A stretch of DNA of 64,000 bases from Terracoccus sp. 273MFTsu3.1. GTDB lineage: Bacteria > Actinomycetota > Actinomycetes > Actinomycetales > Dermatophilaceae. Below the pieces are notes generated by a model. The model made no database searches and was not told where the DNA came from. It saw only the letters and a program-made list of their open reading frames with translations. Position numbers and translations under genes: made by a program. The stretch lies in contig NZ_KB911829.1 of assembly GCF_000383675.1 (NCBI RefSeq), positions 16,555-80,554 on the forward strand, read 5' to 3'. Below are positions 27,398 to 36,131 of this stretch, piece after piece. Within the stretch, counting starts at the first letter, position 1. Every line of letters begins with the position of its first letter.

Positions 27398-28015
27398 TCA
27401 GCCGCGCCCGTCGCGCGACCCACTCTCGTGGTCGCCGTCCTCGTGGTCGCCACCCTGGTGGTCGCCGTCCTCGTGGTCGCCACCCTGGTGGTCGCCGTCC
27501 TCGTAGTCCGCATCCTCGTGGTCGGCAGCGTCGTCGTCGCCCGCCTGGTCCGAGTCCTCCGCCCCCTCGTGATCGGCAGCGTCGTCGGACCCGGGCTTCG
27601 CCCCACCACGCACCAGGGCGCCGTCCTTGCGTGCCGAACGCACCGCCGCGACGACACCCTCCTTCGTGGTCTGGGCCTGCACCGCCTCGCGCAGCTTCGC
27701 GAGTGCCGCCTGCCGAGCCGCCAGCCGCTCGGCGATCCGCGCCTTGGCCTCGGCCGTGAGCCGCTCGCTCGCCGCCACGCGCTGCGACAGCTTGGTCACG
27801 AGCGTCGCCTGCCGGTCGATGGCCTCGATGACGCGAGCCTTGAGCTCCGACAGCGTCACCGTTCCCAGACTCGGTCCATCCGCGCCCGCGCGCACGACGG
27901 CTGGAGCGGGGGCCCCCGCGACAGGGGCGGCATACGCACCCGCACCGAGCCCGCACGCGGCGACGAGGGCGACCGCGGCTGCCGTGGTCCGCACCATGTT
28001 CCTGGTCTTCACCAT
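27398..28015 (-). CDS. Exported protein with Asp/His-rich repeat tail
   Basis: 205 residues from ATG 28015 (AAGGAG 6 nt upstream; the ATG at 28021 is too close to it). A signal peptide (1-28, ending GAYA-AP) leads to a helical region, about 50-130, with repeats of Ala/Arg/Glu (SQRVAASERLTAEAKARIAE). The last 65 residues are acidic and histidine-rich with a GDHEDGDHQG repeat from a 30-bp DNA tandem. Such tails can bind divalent cations. It is divergent from the response-regulator gene and shares its promoter region, so it is probably an envelope-stress or metal-stress effector. No named family. Confidence 0.75.
   Translation of the reverse strand: MVKTRNMVRTTAAAVALVAACGLGAGAYAAPVAGAPAPAVVRAGADGPSLGTVTLSELKARVIEAIDRQATLVTKLSQRVAASERLTAEAKARIAERLAARQAALAKLREAVQAQTTKEGVVAAVRSARKDGALVRGGAKPGSDDAADHEGAEDSDQAGDDDAADHEDADYEDGDHQGGDHEDGDHQGGDHEDGDHESGSRDGRG
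27431..27505 (-). repeat. 30-bp in-frame tandem repeat
   Basis: Two perfect copies of a 30-bp unit (27431-27460 and 27461-27490) and a diverged partial third encode GDHEDGDHQG on the minus strand. The unit length keeps the frame, so copy number can change without breaking the gene. Confidence 0.85.
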
Positions 28016-28108
28016 GATCATCTCCTTGAGTGTCGGCCCCCCGTGATCCTTCGAACGTCTCCACCCTGCCCGATTTGTCCGTTTTCGCCACTTGAGAGAC
28101 CGAGGGTT

Positions 28109-28129
28109 CCCAGCGAACTCCCAGCGAAC
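28109..28129 (+). promoter_or_regulatory. 11-bp-periodic direct repeat, likely response-regulator box
   Basis: CCCAGCGAAC occurs twice (28109-28118 and 28120-28129) with an 11-bp period, the arrangement bound by dimers of OmpR/PhoB-type regulators. It lies 17 bp before the regulator start, in the region shared with the divergent acidic-repeat gene. A related repeat is at the htpX promoter (39621-39638). Confidence 0.6.
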
Positions 28130-28146
28130 ACCCTGACACTGGGACG

Positions 28147-28869
28147 GTGGACACCCAGACAGCTGCGGCACCCGAGGCTCGCCTGCTCGTCGTCGAGGAC
28201 GAGCCGAACATCCGCGAGCTCCTCGCAACCTCACTCCGCTTCGCCGGCTTCGAGGTCGAGACGGCCGGTGACGGCACGACCGCCCTCGCCATGGCCGCCG
28301 AGTCCGAGCCCGACCTCGTCGTGCTCGACGTCATGCTCCCCGACGTCGACGGCTTCGAGGTGACCCGTCGCCTGCGCGACCGCGGCCGCCAGCAGCCGAT
28401 CGTCTTCGTCACCGCTCGTGACGCGACGGGCGACAAGATCCAGGGCCTCACCGTGGGTGGCGACGACTACGTCACCAAGCCGTTCAGCCTCGAGGAGGTC
28501 ATCGCCCGCATCCGGGCGGTCCTGCGCCGCACCCGCGGACAGGCCGACGACGGCGCGACGCTCCGCTTCCACGACCTCGAGCTCAACGAGGACTCCCACG
28601 AGGTGCGCCGCGGCGGGCGGATCATCGACCTGTCCCCGACCGAGTTCAAGCTGCTGCGCTACCTGCTGCTCAACCCCAACCGCGTGCTCTCGAAGCTGCA
28701 GATCCTCGACCACGTCTGGGACTACGACTTCCGCGGCGAGTCCGGCATCGTCGAGTCCTACATCTCCTACCTCCGGCGCAAGATCGACGCCGACGGCCCC
28801 TCGCTCATCCACACCAAGCGCGGCGTGGGTTACGTTCTCCGGGTGCCCCCAGAGCTGACCGCCCCCTGA
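28147..28869 (+). CDS. OmpR/PhoB-family response regulator (MprA-like)
   Basis: 240 residues from GTG 28147. The receiver domain (12-125) has the acidic pocket in VVEDEPN, phosphoacceptor Asp61 in VVLDVMLPD, and a Lys in YVTKPFS. The C-terminal winged helix (145-236) reads DLSPTEFKLLRYLLLNPNRV and the recognition helix region ESYISYLRRKID. It is 4 bp from a histidine kinase that is followed by an HtrA protease: the order of mprA-mprB-pepD in mycobacteria, an envelope-stress system. That identity is inferred from order and family. Confidence 0.9.
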   Translation: MDTQTAAAPEARLLVVEDEPNIRELLATSLRFAGFEVETAGDGTTALAMAAESEPDLVVLDVMLPDVDGFEVTRRLRDRGRQQPIVFVTARDATGDKIQGLTVGGDDYVTKPFSLEEVIARIRAVLRRTRGQADDGATLRFHDLELNEDSHEVRRGGRIIDLSPTEFKLLRYLLLNPNRVLSKLQILDHVWDYDFRGESGIVESYISYLRRKIDADGPSLIHTKRGVGYVLRVPPELTAP

Positions 28870-28873
28870 CCGG

Positions 28874-30430
28874 ATGGCCGACCTGACCGCCCCGGCGGCC
28901 GACCTGCGCGCCACCGCTGACGACGCGAGCGTCCCGCCCGCCGCGGTGCGTGGACGCTCGCTGACCCGCCGCCTGCGGGCCCTGCCCTTGCGCTGGCGCC
29001 TCCTCGCCGTCACCCTCGGTCTCGTCGCAGCAGCCCTCGCCGTCACCTCGCTCGCGGTCAGCGCCCTGCTGCGCGGCTACCTCGTCAGCCAGACGGAGCA
29101 GGAGCTCGAGGTCTACGCGGCGAGCCTGGCCTCGGTCGAGCTCTCCGAGCTGCAGGCCACGAGCTCGCAGCTGCCGTCGAACTTCACCGCGAAGGTGCTC
29201 GACCTGTCGACCGGCGAGATCACGAACCTCCGCGACGCCGCACTGCTGGAGCCCACGACCCCTGCCCTGCCCACGCCGAAGCTCACCGACACGAACCTGC
29301 TCGAGCCGTCGACGTTCCAGGTCGGCTCCGCCACCGGGGAGGGCCAGTGGCTGGCTCTCGCCAAGCTCAACGACGAGGGCAGCGGGATCGTCGAGGTCGC
29401 GTTGCCCCTGCGGCCGCTCGAGGCCACCGTCAGTCAGTTCCTCCTGTATGCCGCCGCCATCGGCGGCATCGCCCTGCTCCTGACGGCGCTGCTCGGCTGG
29501 TACCTCATCGGGCGCACCTTCCGGCCGCTGACCCGCATCGAGGACACCGCGGCCCAGATCGCCGTGGGCGACCTGACCCAGCGCGTCGACGTGCCCGACA
29601 CCGACGACGAGGTGGCCTCGCTCTCCCGGTCGCTCAACGCGATGCTCGCCCGGATCGAGCAGAGCTTCGCCGCGCGTGAGGCCAACGAGGAGAAGATGCG
29701 CCGCTTCATCGCCGACGCGTCCCACGAGCTGCGCACCCCGCTCGCCGCGGTCGGCGGCTACGCCGAGCTCTACCGCCAGGGCGCGCTGCCGACGGCCGAC
29801 GCCGTGACCGGAGCCATGGGGCGCATCGAGTCCGAGGCGCACCGGATGAGCGGTCTCGTCGAGGACCTGCTGACCCTCGCCCGCCTCGACGGCGAGCGCC
29901 CGCTCGAGCTGCAGACCGTCGACCTCGCCGTCCTCGCGGCGGATGCGGCCCAGGACGCGCGCACCATCGCGCCGGGCCGCCACATCGTCGCGACCGGCAT
30001 CAGTGGACCGATCGAGCCGACCGAGCTGCGCGCCGACGAGCAACAGCTGCGCCAGGTCGTGACCAACCTCGTGACCAACGCGCGCGTGCACACGCCCGAC
30101 GGCACCCCGATCGAGATCCTCGTCGGACGGGTCGACGCCCGGCACGTCGCACTCCACGTGCGCGACCACGGACCCGGCATCCCCGCCGACGCCCGGGACG
30201 AGGTCTTCGAGCGCTTCTACCGGGCCGACCGCAGCCGCAGCCGTGGCCAGGGGGGCGGCAACGGGCTCGGGCTGGCCATCGTCCACGCGATCATCGAGGC
30301 CCACGACGGCACCGTCCGTGTCGACGAGACGCCCGGCGGTGGGGCCACCGTCGTCGTCGAGCTGCCGATCACCCGGACCACGAGTGAGCCACGTCACCAT
30401 CGCCCGTCCCAAGGCACAGCGGATTCCTAG
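28874..30430 (+). CDS. Sensor histidine kinase with HAMP domain (MprB-like)
   Basis: 518 residues. Two membrane helices (about 43-66 and 190-213) frame an extracytoplasmic sensor loop of about 120 residues. A HAMP domain (214-266) leads to HisKA with phospho-acceptor His284 in ADASHELRTPLAAVGGYAEL and a HATPase_c domain with N box (QVVTNLVTNARVHTP), G1 RDHGPGIPADARDEVF and G2 GGNGLGLAIVHAI. It partners the upstream regulator. Confidence 0.93.
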   Translation: MADLTAPAADLRATADDASVPPAAVRGRSLTRRLRALPLRWRLLAVTLGLVAAALAVTSLAVSALLRGYLVSQTEQELEVYAASLASVELSELQATSSQLPSNFTAKVLDLSTGEITNLRDAALLEPTTPALPTPKLTDTNLLEPSTFQVGSATGEGQWLALAKLNDEGSGIVEVALPLRPLEATVSQFLLYAAAIGGIALLLTALLGWYLIGRTFRPLTRIEDTAAQIAVGDLTQRVDVPDTDDEVASLSRSLNAMLARIEQSFAAREANEEKMRRFIADASHELRTPLAAVGGYAELYRQGALPTADAVTGAMGRIESEAHRMSGLVEDLLTLARLDGERPLELQTVDLAVLAADAAQDARTIAPGRHIVATGISGPIEPTELRADEQQLRQVVTNLVTNARVHTPDGTPIEILVGRVDARHVALHVRDHGPGIPADARDEVFERFYRADRSRSRGQGGGNGLGLAIVHAIIEAHDGTVRVDETPGGGATVVVELPITRTTSEPRHHRPSQGTADS

Positions 30431-30498
30431 GAACACCACAACGTCGTCCAAAGCTGGGTCGATGTCATGGAGACAACAGACCAGAGCGAGGAGGAGCC

Positions 30499-31785
30499 AT
30501 GACCCTGGCACCTGAGGACCACACCCAGCAGATCCCGCAGGGCAGCTACTACAGCCAGTCCGCACCACCCGCGCCGCCGGCCCCGCCGACGCCGCCCCTG
30601 GGTGAGGGCAGCCGTCCGGCGCCCAAGCGCGAGAGCCGAATCGGCCAGACCATCGGCGTCGCGCTGCTCGCAGCCGTCCTCGCGAGCGGTGGCACGTATG
30701 CCGCCACGCAGCTCGGCGACCAGGGCACCGCCGCGTCGCCGACGTCCACCACGTCGACGACGAACCAGAACCAGGGCTCCTCGCCGACTGTCGTGCAGGG
30801 CAACGCCACGGCGCCCGACTGGACCGCCGTCTCCGCCGCCGTGACGCCGAGCGTCGTCAGCATCGACGTCACGACCCAGCAGGGGTCGGGCGCCGGCTCC
30901 GGCGTCGTCTTCGACAAGAGCGGACACATCCTCACCAACAACCACGTCGTCGGTGACGCGACCGGCAACGGCGCCATCACCGTGACGCTGAACGACGGCC
31001 GTACCTACGCCGCGACCATCGTCGGCACGGACCCCTCGACCGACCTTGCCGTCATCAAGCTGACCAACGGACCGAGCGACCTGACCCCGATCACCCTCGG
31101 GGACTCCGAGTCCCTCAAGGTCGGCGACCCGGCCATGGCCGTCGGCAACCCGCTCGGCCTGTCGGGCACCGTCACCACGGGCATCGTGTCGGCGCTCAAC
31201 CGTCCGGTCAGCACCGGGACGGCGAGCGAGTCGCCCCTCGGTCAGCAGCAGACGTCCGGCGACGAGGTCGTGACGAACGCCATCCAGACGTCGGCCGCGA
31301 TCAACCCCGGCAACTCCGGTGGCGCGCTCGTCAACGCCAAGGGCGAGCTCATCGGCATCAACAGCTCCATCGCGTCGCTGGGCCAGAGCTCGAGCGGCAG
31401 CCAGAGCGGCAACATCGGCATCGGCTTCGCGATCCCCGTCAAGGAGGCCAAGTCGATCGCCGACCAGCTCATCAAGAGCGGCAAGGCCGAGCACGCCTTC
31501 CTCGGAGTCAGCACCCGCGACACGGTGGTCTCCGACGGCAGCGCCAAGCGGGCCGGGGCCCAGGTCGTCGCGGTCAACGGCGGGACGCCCGCCGCGAACG
31601 CCGGCATCAAGAACGGCGACGTCATCATCGCCGTCGACGGACAGCGCATCGACTCCGCGACGGCCCTCGTCGCCCAGATCCGTGAGATGACGGCCGGCGA
31701 CAAGACCACGCTCACGGTGATCCGGGACGGCGCCCGCCAGGACGTCCCCGTGACCCTTGCGGTCAAGCCGGCCAGCTCGAACTGA
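30499..31785 (+). CDS. HtrA/PepD-like membrane-anchored serine protease
   Basis: 428 residues. An N-terminal cytoplasmic proline-rich stretch (20-40), one membrane helix (about 50-70), then an extracytoplasmic trypsin-like domain with catalytic His149 (TNNHVVGD), Asp182 (STDLAVIKL) and Ser273 (NPGNSGGALV), and a PDZ domain (about 335-425, ending PVTLAVKPA). HtrA proteases degrade or chaperone misfolded exported proteins. GAGGAGG lies directly before the ATG. Its position after the two-component pair matches mprAB-pepD. Two hairpins close the unit. Confidence 0.94.
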   Translation: MTLAPEDHTQQIPQGSYYSQSAPPAPPAPPTPPLGEGSRPAPKRESRIGQTIGVALLAAVLASGGTYAATQLGDQGTAASPTSTTSTTNQNQGSSPTVVQGNATAPDWTAVSAAVTPSVVSIDVTTQQGSGAGSGVVFDKSGHILTNNHVVGDATGNGAITVTLNDGRTYAATIVGTDPSTDLAVIKLTNGPSDLTPITLGDSESLKVGDPAMAVGNPLGLSGTVTTGIVSALNRPVSTGTASESPLGQQQTSGDEVVTNAIQTSAAINPGNSGGALVNAKGELIGINSSIASLGQSSSGSQSGNIGIGFAIPVKEAKSIADQLIKSGKAEHAFLGVSTRDTVVSDGSAKRAGAQVVAVNGGTPAANAGIKNGDVIIAVDGQRIDSATALVAQIREMTAGDKTTLTVIRDGARQDVPVTLAVKPASSN

Positions 31786-31800
31786 CCCCTCCACTTCGCA

Positions 31801-31842
31801 CCGGGTCACGGACAGGGTGACGACACGCTGGACGTGACCCGG
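31801..31842 (+). terminator. Hairpin after the HtrA-like gene
   Basis: CCGGGTCAC (31801-31809) pairs with GTGACCCGG (31834-31842). A second structure follows: octamer GTATGCCG at 31866-31873 and its inverse CGGCATAC at 31934-31941 flank an internal hairpin (GCCACCAC-GCT-CGTGGTGGC near 31895-31914). The remainder of 31786-32003 contains no gene I can support. Confidence 0.6.
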
Positions 31843-32003
31843 GCGAGGCCAACCTCCCCGGTCTCGTATGCCGTCGGGCTCGCGCCTGTCCCCGCCACCA
31901 CGCTCGTGGTGGCTCGGACGGTCGCCGGCCCGGCGGCATACCTCATCTCCGGGCCGGGACCGCGGATTGGGGGCGGAGCGAGTCGCCCGCGTACCCTTGC
32001 GCG

Positions 32004-33524
32004 GTGAGTGAGACCGAGATCGAGCTGGACCCCGCTGCCGTCGTGCACCTCGACCCCGAGGACGTCGCGACCGCGGTGCGTGTGCTGGCCCTGGCGCCCT
32101 CGCTCGAGATCGACGACCCGGACTTCGAGACGCTGAAGCGGGCCGCGTCGCTGATGTACAAGCGGCTCAAGAAGGACCGGCGCAACGCGAAGACGTGGGC
32201 CGAGCGCAAGGCCGACCGGCAGGTCATCGAGTCGACGGCCACCGGATCGCCGATGCGGATCGACGACGAGACCAAGGGAATCCCCTTGGTGTCCAACGCA
32301 ACGGGCGCCTTCGCCGGTGAGCTCATCAACCCGCGCGGGTGCTACATCTGCAAGACCGACTACACGCTCGTCGACGCGTTCTACCACTGGCTCTGCCCGG
32401 ACTGCGCGGCTCGCTCGCACGCGAAGCGTGACCAGCGCACCGACCTCACGGGGAAGCGGGCCCTGCTCACCGGGGGCCGCGCGAAGATCGGGATGTACAT
32501 CGCCCTGCGCCTGCTGCGCGACGGCGCCCACACGACGATCACGACGCGCTTCCCCAAGGACGCGATGCGCCGCTTCTCCGCCATGGAGGACTCGGCGGAC
32601 TGGATCCACCGGCTCAAGATCGTCGGCATCGACCTGCGCGACCCCACCCAGGTCGTCGCCCTGACCGACGAGGTCAGCGCGGCCGGGCCGCTCGACATCC
32701 TCATCAACAACGCAGCCCAGACGGTGCGCCGCTCCCCCGGCGCCTACAGCAACCTCGTCGAGCTCGAGTCGGCTCCGCTGCCCGACGGCGTCGCCCTGCC
32801 CGAGATGGTGACCTTCGACCGGATCAGCGAGGCGCACCCGGCCTCGATCGCCGGGGCCCTCGGCACCCATGCCATCGCGCACCACGACGGCGAGTCGGTC
32901 GAGCACGCGATCGCGGCCCAGACAGCCGCGTCGATGACCGCCCTGGCGCTGACCGCCGGGCACGCGAGCCTCGAGGCCCACCGGGCCGGCACGGCCGTCG
33001 ACGCCGGCGGCCTGCTGCCCGACCTGCAGCGCACCAACTCGTGGACGCAGAAGGTCGAGGAGGTCGACCCCCTCGAGCTGCTCGAGGTGCAGCTGTGCAA
33101 CTCGACGGCGCCGTTCATCCTCGTCTCGCGTCTGCGTCCGGCGATGCGGGCCGCAGTCGCGGGTGGTGCGCGACGGGCGTACGTCGTCAACGTCTCGGCC
33201 ATGGAGGGGCAGTTCTCGCGCCGCTACAAGGGGCCCGGGCACCCCCACACGAACATGGCCAAGGCCGCCCTCAACATGATGACCCGCACGAGCGCGGGCG
33301 AGATGTTCGAGACCGACCGCATCCTCATGACGGCCGTCGACACCGGCTGGATCACCGACGAGCGCCCGCACGACGAGAAGCTGCGCATCGCCGCGGAGGG
33401 CTGGCACGCCCCGCTCGACCTCGTCGACGGCGCCGCCCGCGTCTACGACCCGATAGTGCGCGGCGAGGCCGGCGAGGACCTCTACGGCTGCTTCGTCAAG
33501 GACTACGAGCCCAGCCCCTGGTGA
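32004..33524 (+). CDS. SDR-fold protein with N-terminal zinc-ribbon-like module, altered active site
   Basis: 506 residues from GTG 32004. The N-terminal 140 residues are separate and hold Cys113/Cys116 (CYICKTD) and Cys131/Cys134 (CPDCAARS), a likely zinc ribbon. From 148 the short-chain dehydrogenase Rossmann fold begins: cofactor loop LLTGGRAKIGMYIALRL and NNAAQTVRR (the NAG motif equivalent). The catalytic serine is present (VNVSAMEGQ), but the YxxxK motif reads TNMAK, with Thr in place of the catalytic Tyr. The protein may therefore be non-oxidoreductive or use another residue. Its 3' end overlaps the convergent gene by 29 bp. Confidence 0.85.
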   Translation: MSETEIELDPAAVVHLDPEDVATAVRVLALAPSLEIDDPDFETLKRAASLMYKRLKKDRRNAKTWAERKADRQVIESTATGSPMRIDDETKGIPLVSNATGAFAGELINPRGCYICKTDYTLVDAFYHWLCPDCAARSHAKRDQRTDLTGKRALLTGGRAKIGMYIALRLLRDGAHTTITTRFPKDAMRRFSAMEDSADWIHRLKIVGIDLRDPTQVVALTDEVSAAGPLDILINNAAQTVRRSPGAYSNLVELESAPLPDGVALPEMVTFDRISEAHPASIAGALGTHAIAHHDGESVEHAIAAQTAASMTALALTAGHASLEAHRAGTAVDAGGLLPDLQRTNSWTQKVEEVDPLELLEVQLCNSTAPFILVSRLRPAMRAAVAGGARRAYVVNVSAMEGQFSRRYKGPGHPHTNMAKAALNMMTRTSAGEMFETDRILMTAVDTGWITDERPHDEKLRIAAEGWHAPLDLVDGAARVYDPIVRGEAGEDLYGCFVKDYEPSPW

Positions 33525-34158
33525 CACCGCGGGCCGCCACCCGGCGAGCGGGGTGAGCCGCCCGGACTAGGTCCCAGTCCGAGTCGGCCATGACGATCGC
33601 GAACGTCGCGCCGCGCGGGAACCCGACCCGGGCCACGACACACACGTCGCCCGCCCCGCGCAGCACCACGAGGTGTCCCGCGGCGGCGTCGGCGACGAGC
33701 GTCGACCAGAAGGTGGTCGGGTCGCCGAGCAGGGGCGGGTGGCTTCGGTTCGGGGTGAGGACCGCGCCCTCGACCTCCACCGTGAACGACCCGGGGCACC
33801 AGGGCGGCACCTGGGACACCGGGTCGCGCTCGGGGTCCTTGTACAGCACGGTGACCGCGACCCGCCCTCCGCGGTGGTGCACGAGGTCCCGCATCTCGGC
33901 ACCTTCACGGCGCAGGTGACCGCGCCAACGGTAGACGAGGCCGGGAGCGTCCGGTGTCGACCTCAGCGCGACCTGGGGCATCGTCATGACCAGCCGCAGG
34001 ATCGCGCGAGACGTCAGGTGCTGTCCCGACCGTCGGAGCTCCTGCACGTGGACGAGGACACCGGCGCCTCGGACCGCGACCAGCACGGCCGCGACGACCC
34101 CGGCGACCGCCAGGACGGGACCGTAGCCGAAGCGCTCGACCGGCAGCCGGAGGAACAT
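33496..34158 (-). CDS. Membrane-anchored protein of unknown function
   Basis: About 220 residues if started at ATG 34158 (MFLRLPVERFGYGPVLAV); GTG codons at 34269-34254 are alternatives, but codon choice there (AGA, GTA, TCA) is unlike a local gene. A hydrophobic N-terminal helix (about 14-35) is followed by a soluble domain with VTVLYKDPERDPVSQV and SDWDLVRAAHPARR. No family recognised. The start is uncertain. The 3' end overlaps the convergent SDR gene by 29 bp. Confidence 0.5.
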   Translation of the reverse strand: MFLRLPVERFGYGPVLAVAGVVAAVLVAVRGAGVLVHVQELRRSGQHLTSRAILRLVMTMPQVALRSTPDAPGLVYRWRGHLRREGAEMRDLVHHRGGRVAVTVLYKDPERDPVSQVPPWCPGSFTVEVEGAVLTPNRSHPPLLGDPTTFWSTLVADAAAGHLVVLRGAGDVCVVARVGFPRGATFAIVMADSDWDLVRAAHPARRVAARGVTRGWARSP

Positions 34159-34299
34159 GCAGACGTAGAGACAGCGGACGAGGAAGGGCGCCCTCTTCGA
34201 CGGCTTCCGCTTCCCCTGACGACCTCTCGGTACCACCAGCGCATCGAACCACACGAGCACACCTGACACCCGAGCTTCTTCGGGCGTAGCGTCCCGTGC

Positions 34300-34698
34300 A
34301 TGATCACAGCCGTCCACAATCTCGTGTACTCCGACGACGCGGCCGCGACGCGGGCCTTCTTCCGTGACGTGCTGCAGTGGCCATGCGTGACCGACGACGG
34401 CTCGGAGGGTGCCGACGACACGAACGCCTGGCTCATCTTCGCGACAGGGCCCAGCGAGCTCGGGGTGCACCCGACCCGCGGACCGGAGGGGTCGACGTGG
34501 TCGGCACCACGGCACCATGCGATCTCGCTCATCTGCGACGACCTGCGCTCGACGATGGACGAGCTCATCGCCCGCGGAGCGGTGTTCACGACCGAGCCCA
34601 CCGACCGGGGGTTCGGCGTCGTCGTCATGATGGCGGTCCCGGGAGCCGACGAGATCCAGCTCTACGAGCCCCACCACACGACGGCCTACGACCGCTGA
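34300..34698 (+). CDS. VOC (glyoxalase/bleomycin-resistance) family protein
   Basis: 132 residues. Two beta-alpha-beta-beta-beta units: HNLVYSDDAAATRAFFRDVL at the start, with His6 as probable metal ligand, and a second half with HHAISLICDDLRSTMDELIARG and a C-terminal DEIQLYEPHH carrying the paired Glu ligand. Metal-dependent lyases, isomerases and dioxygenases share this fold; the substrate is unknown. Confidence 0.85.
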   Translation: MITAVHNLVYSDDAAATRAFFRDVLQWPCVTDDGSEGADDTNAWLIFATGPSELGVHPTRGPEGSTWSAPRHHAISLICDDLRSTMDELIARGAVFTTEPTDRGFGVVVMMAVPGADEIQLYEPHHTTAYDR

Positions 34699-34730
34699 CC
34701 TCGACCCCGGCCTTCGGGACACCTCTTCGT

Positions 34731-34765
34731 GGAGATCCTTCGGCACCCGGTGCCGGACGATCTCC
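34731..34765. terminator. Two-tier hairpin between VOC and GNAT genes
   Basis: GGAGATC ... CGGCA-CCCGG-TGCCG ... GATCTCC: outer 7-bp and inner 5-bp stems between convergent genes. Confidence 0.7.
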
Positions 34766-34777
34766 AGGAACGAGCGG

Positions 34778-35305
34778 TCAACGCAGGGTCTTGGCGTACC
34801 AGACCTCGGCGTAGTCGCCCTCGTTGAAGGCGGGCACCTCGACGTAGCCCTGCCGGCGGTAGAGCGCGCGGGCCTCGACGAGGTCGAGACGGGTGTCCAG
34901 CCGGACCGTCGTCGCGCCGAGGTCGCGCGCGGCCTCCTCCGCCGCGGCCAGCAGCGCCGCTGCGATGCCGGACCCGCGCGCCTCGGGTCGTACGAACATC
35001 CGCTTCAGCTCCACGACGTCGGGTCGGTCAGGGACGAGGCGGACGCCGGCGCAGCCGACGAGCCGCGCCCCGGACCGCGCCCCGGACCGCGCCACGACGA
35101 ACGCGCCCGTGGGTGGTGCGAGGTCGTCGCTCGGCATCTCGGCGAGGCTCTGCTCGATCTCCTCCGGCGTCGAGTCGCGGCCTTCGCGCAGGCGGAACCA
35201 CCGGTCGCTGACGTCGACGAGGTAGTCGCGCAGGATCGTGGCGGACTCCTCCGACGTGACGTCCCCGCGCTCGACGACCCACCCCGTGGCCCGCGGGCGA
35301 CTCAC
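34778..35305 (-). CDS. GNAT-family N-acetyltransferase
   Basis: 175 residues from GTG 35305, overlapping the stop of the upstream nucleotidyltransferase gene (GTGA). The acetyl-CoA-binding motif A reads VELKRMFVRPEARGSGIAAA (Q/RxxGxG/A type), followed by motif B ALYRRQGYVEVPAF. Substrate unknown. It is the third gene of an apparent pepN-nucleotidyltransferase-GNAT run; an acetyltransferase next to an aminoglycoside adenylyltransferase-like gene suggests small-molecule modification. Confidence 0.85.
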   Translation of the reverse strand: MSRPRATGWVVERGDVTSEESATILRDYLVDVSDRWFRLREGRDSTPEEIEQSLAEMPSDDLAPPTGAFVVARSGARSGARLVGCAGVRLVPDRPDVVELKRMFVRPEARGSGIAAALLAAAEEAARDLGATTVRLDTRLDLVEARALYRRQGYVEVPAFNEGDYAEVWYAKTLR

Positions 35306-36126
35306 TGCCGTGGCGGGGCCGTCATCGCCACCCCGTCGGCGATCACCTCGGTCATCAGGGCCACGAGGTCACGGCGACGACGACCGGGGTCGGTGGCATA
35401 CGTCGACGGGTCGTCGGGACGCTCCCGCACCCGGAGGCCCTCCTCGACGATCTCGCGGTGCTGGGGGTACGCCTCGCGTGCCCATCGACCCGCCCCGGAC
35501 TTCGACGTGGGCTGTCCGGTCACGAGCAGGTGGACGAGCCGCGGCGCCCCGAGGGCGCCCCACTCGGCGGCCTGGGGCAAGGACGCCTCCCGCGGGTGGT
35601 GCTCCATCGCCTCGAGCTGCGAGCGCCAGAAGGTGTCGAGGTTCTCGCGCGTGGAGTCGTGCAGCGCGGTGTCGTCGCTCGCGATCGCGATGTCACGGAT
35701 GTCCTTGCCGCGCACCGTGATCCCGTGGTCCCGCAGCTCACGCCACGTGATCTCCTTGAGGTCGCAGTGGGTGCCGACGTCGAACCACTGGTGCAGGACG
35801 CCGGGTCCCTCGGGCACGTCGCCCGGAGCACCGGCCAGGTCGCTCTCGACGACGTAGAAGCCGTCGTAGTCGGGCTCCGGCCAGAGCCGGGCGAGCTCGG
35901 CGTGGACCTCCCGGAGCACCTCGACGTCGGCCTCGGTGGGACGGCGGCTCACGACCGCGACGAAGTCGATGTCACTGCCGCCGTGGAACTCCCCGTCGAA
36001 ACCGAGCGACCCGTGGAGGTGGAGACCGTCGAGCAACCCCGGCACGCGCTCGTCGAGGAGGGCGAGATGGGAGCCGCACACGTCGCGGACGACGTCCGGG
36101 AGCTCGTCGCGGGTCGGGACGCCCAC
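35302..36126 (-). CDS. Nucleotidyltransferase, ANT(3'')/DUF4111-like
   Basis: 274 residues from GTG 36126. The polymerase-beta-type nucleotidyltransferase domain has the catalytic motif HGSLGFDGEFHGGSDIDFVA (GS...DxD) at about 38-57, and a C-terminal helical domain with a DUF4111-like segment (GAPRLVHLLVTGQ). Characterised relatives adenylylate streptomycin and spectinomycin, but many environmental members are not resistance enzymes. The gene starts 5 bp after pepN and is coupled to the GNAT gene. A near-match octamer (TGGCATAC, 35394) is inside. Confidence 0.82.
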   Translation of the reverse strand: MGVPTRDELPDVVRDVCGSHLALLDERVPGLLDGLHLHGSLGFDGEFHGGSDIDFVAVVSRRPTEADVEVLREVHAELARLWPEPDYDGFYVVESDLAGAPGDVPEGPGVLHQWFDVGTHCDLKEITWRELRDHGITVRGKDIRDIAIASDDTALHDSTRENLDTFWRSQLEAMEHHPREASLPQAAEWGALGAPRLVHLLVTGQPTSKSGAGRWAREAYPQHREIVEEGLRVRERPDDPSTYATDPGRRRRDLVALMTEVIADGVAMTAPPRQ

Positions 36127-36131
36127 CGCGG

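Noticed and set aside
27431..27505. Possible CRISPR-like repeat
   Set aside because: The units are contiguous with no spacers, in frame, and encode a protein repeat.
35302..36126. Acquired aminoglycoside-resistance gene
   Set aside because: No mobile element or composition change nearby; embedded and coupled in a chromosomal operon with pepN and a GNAT gene.
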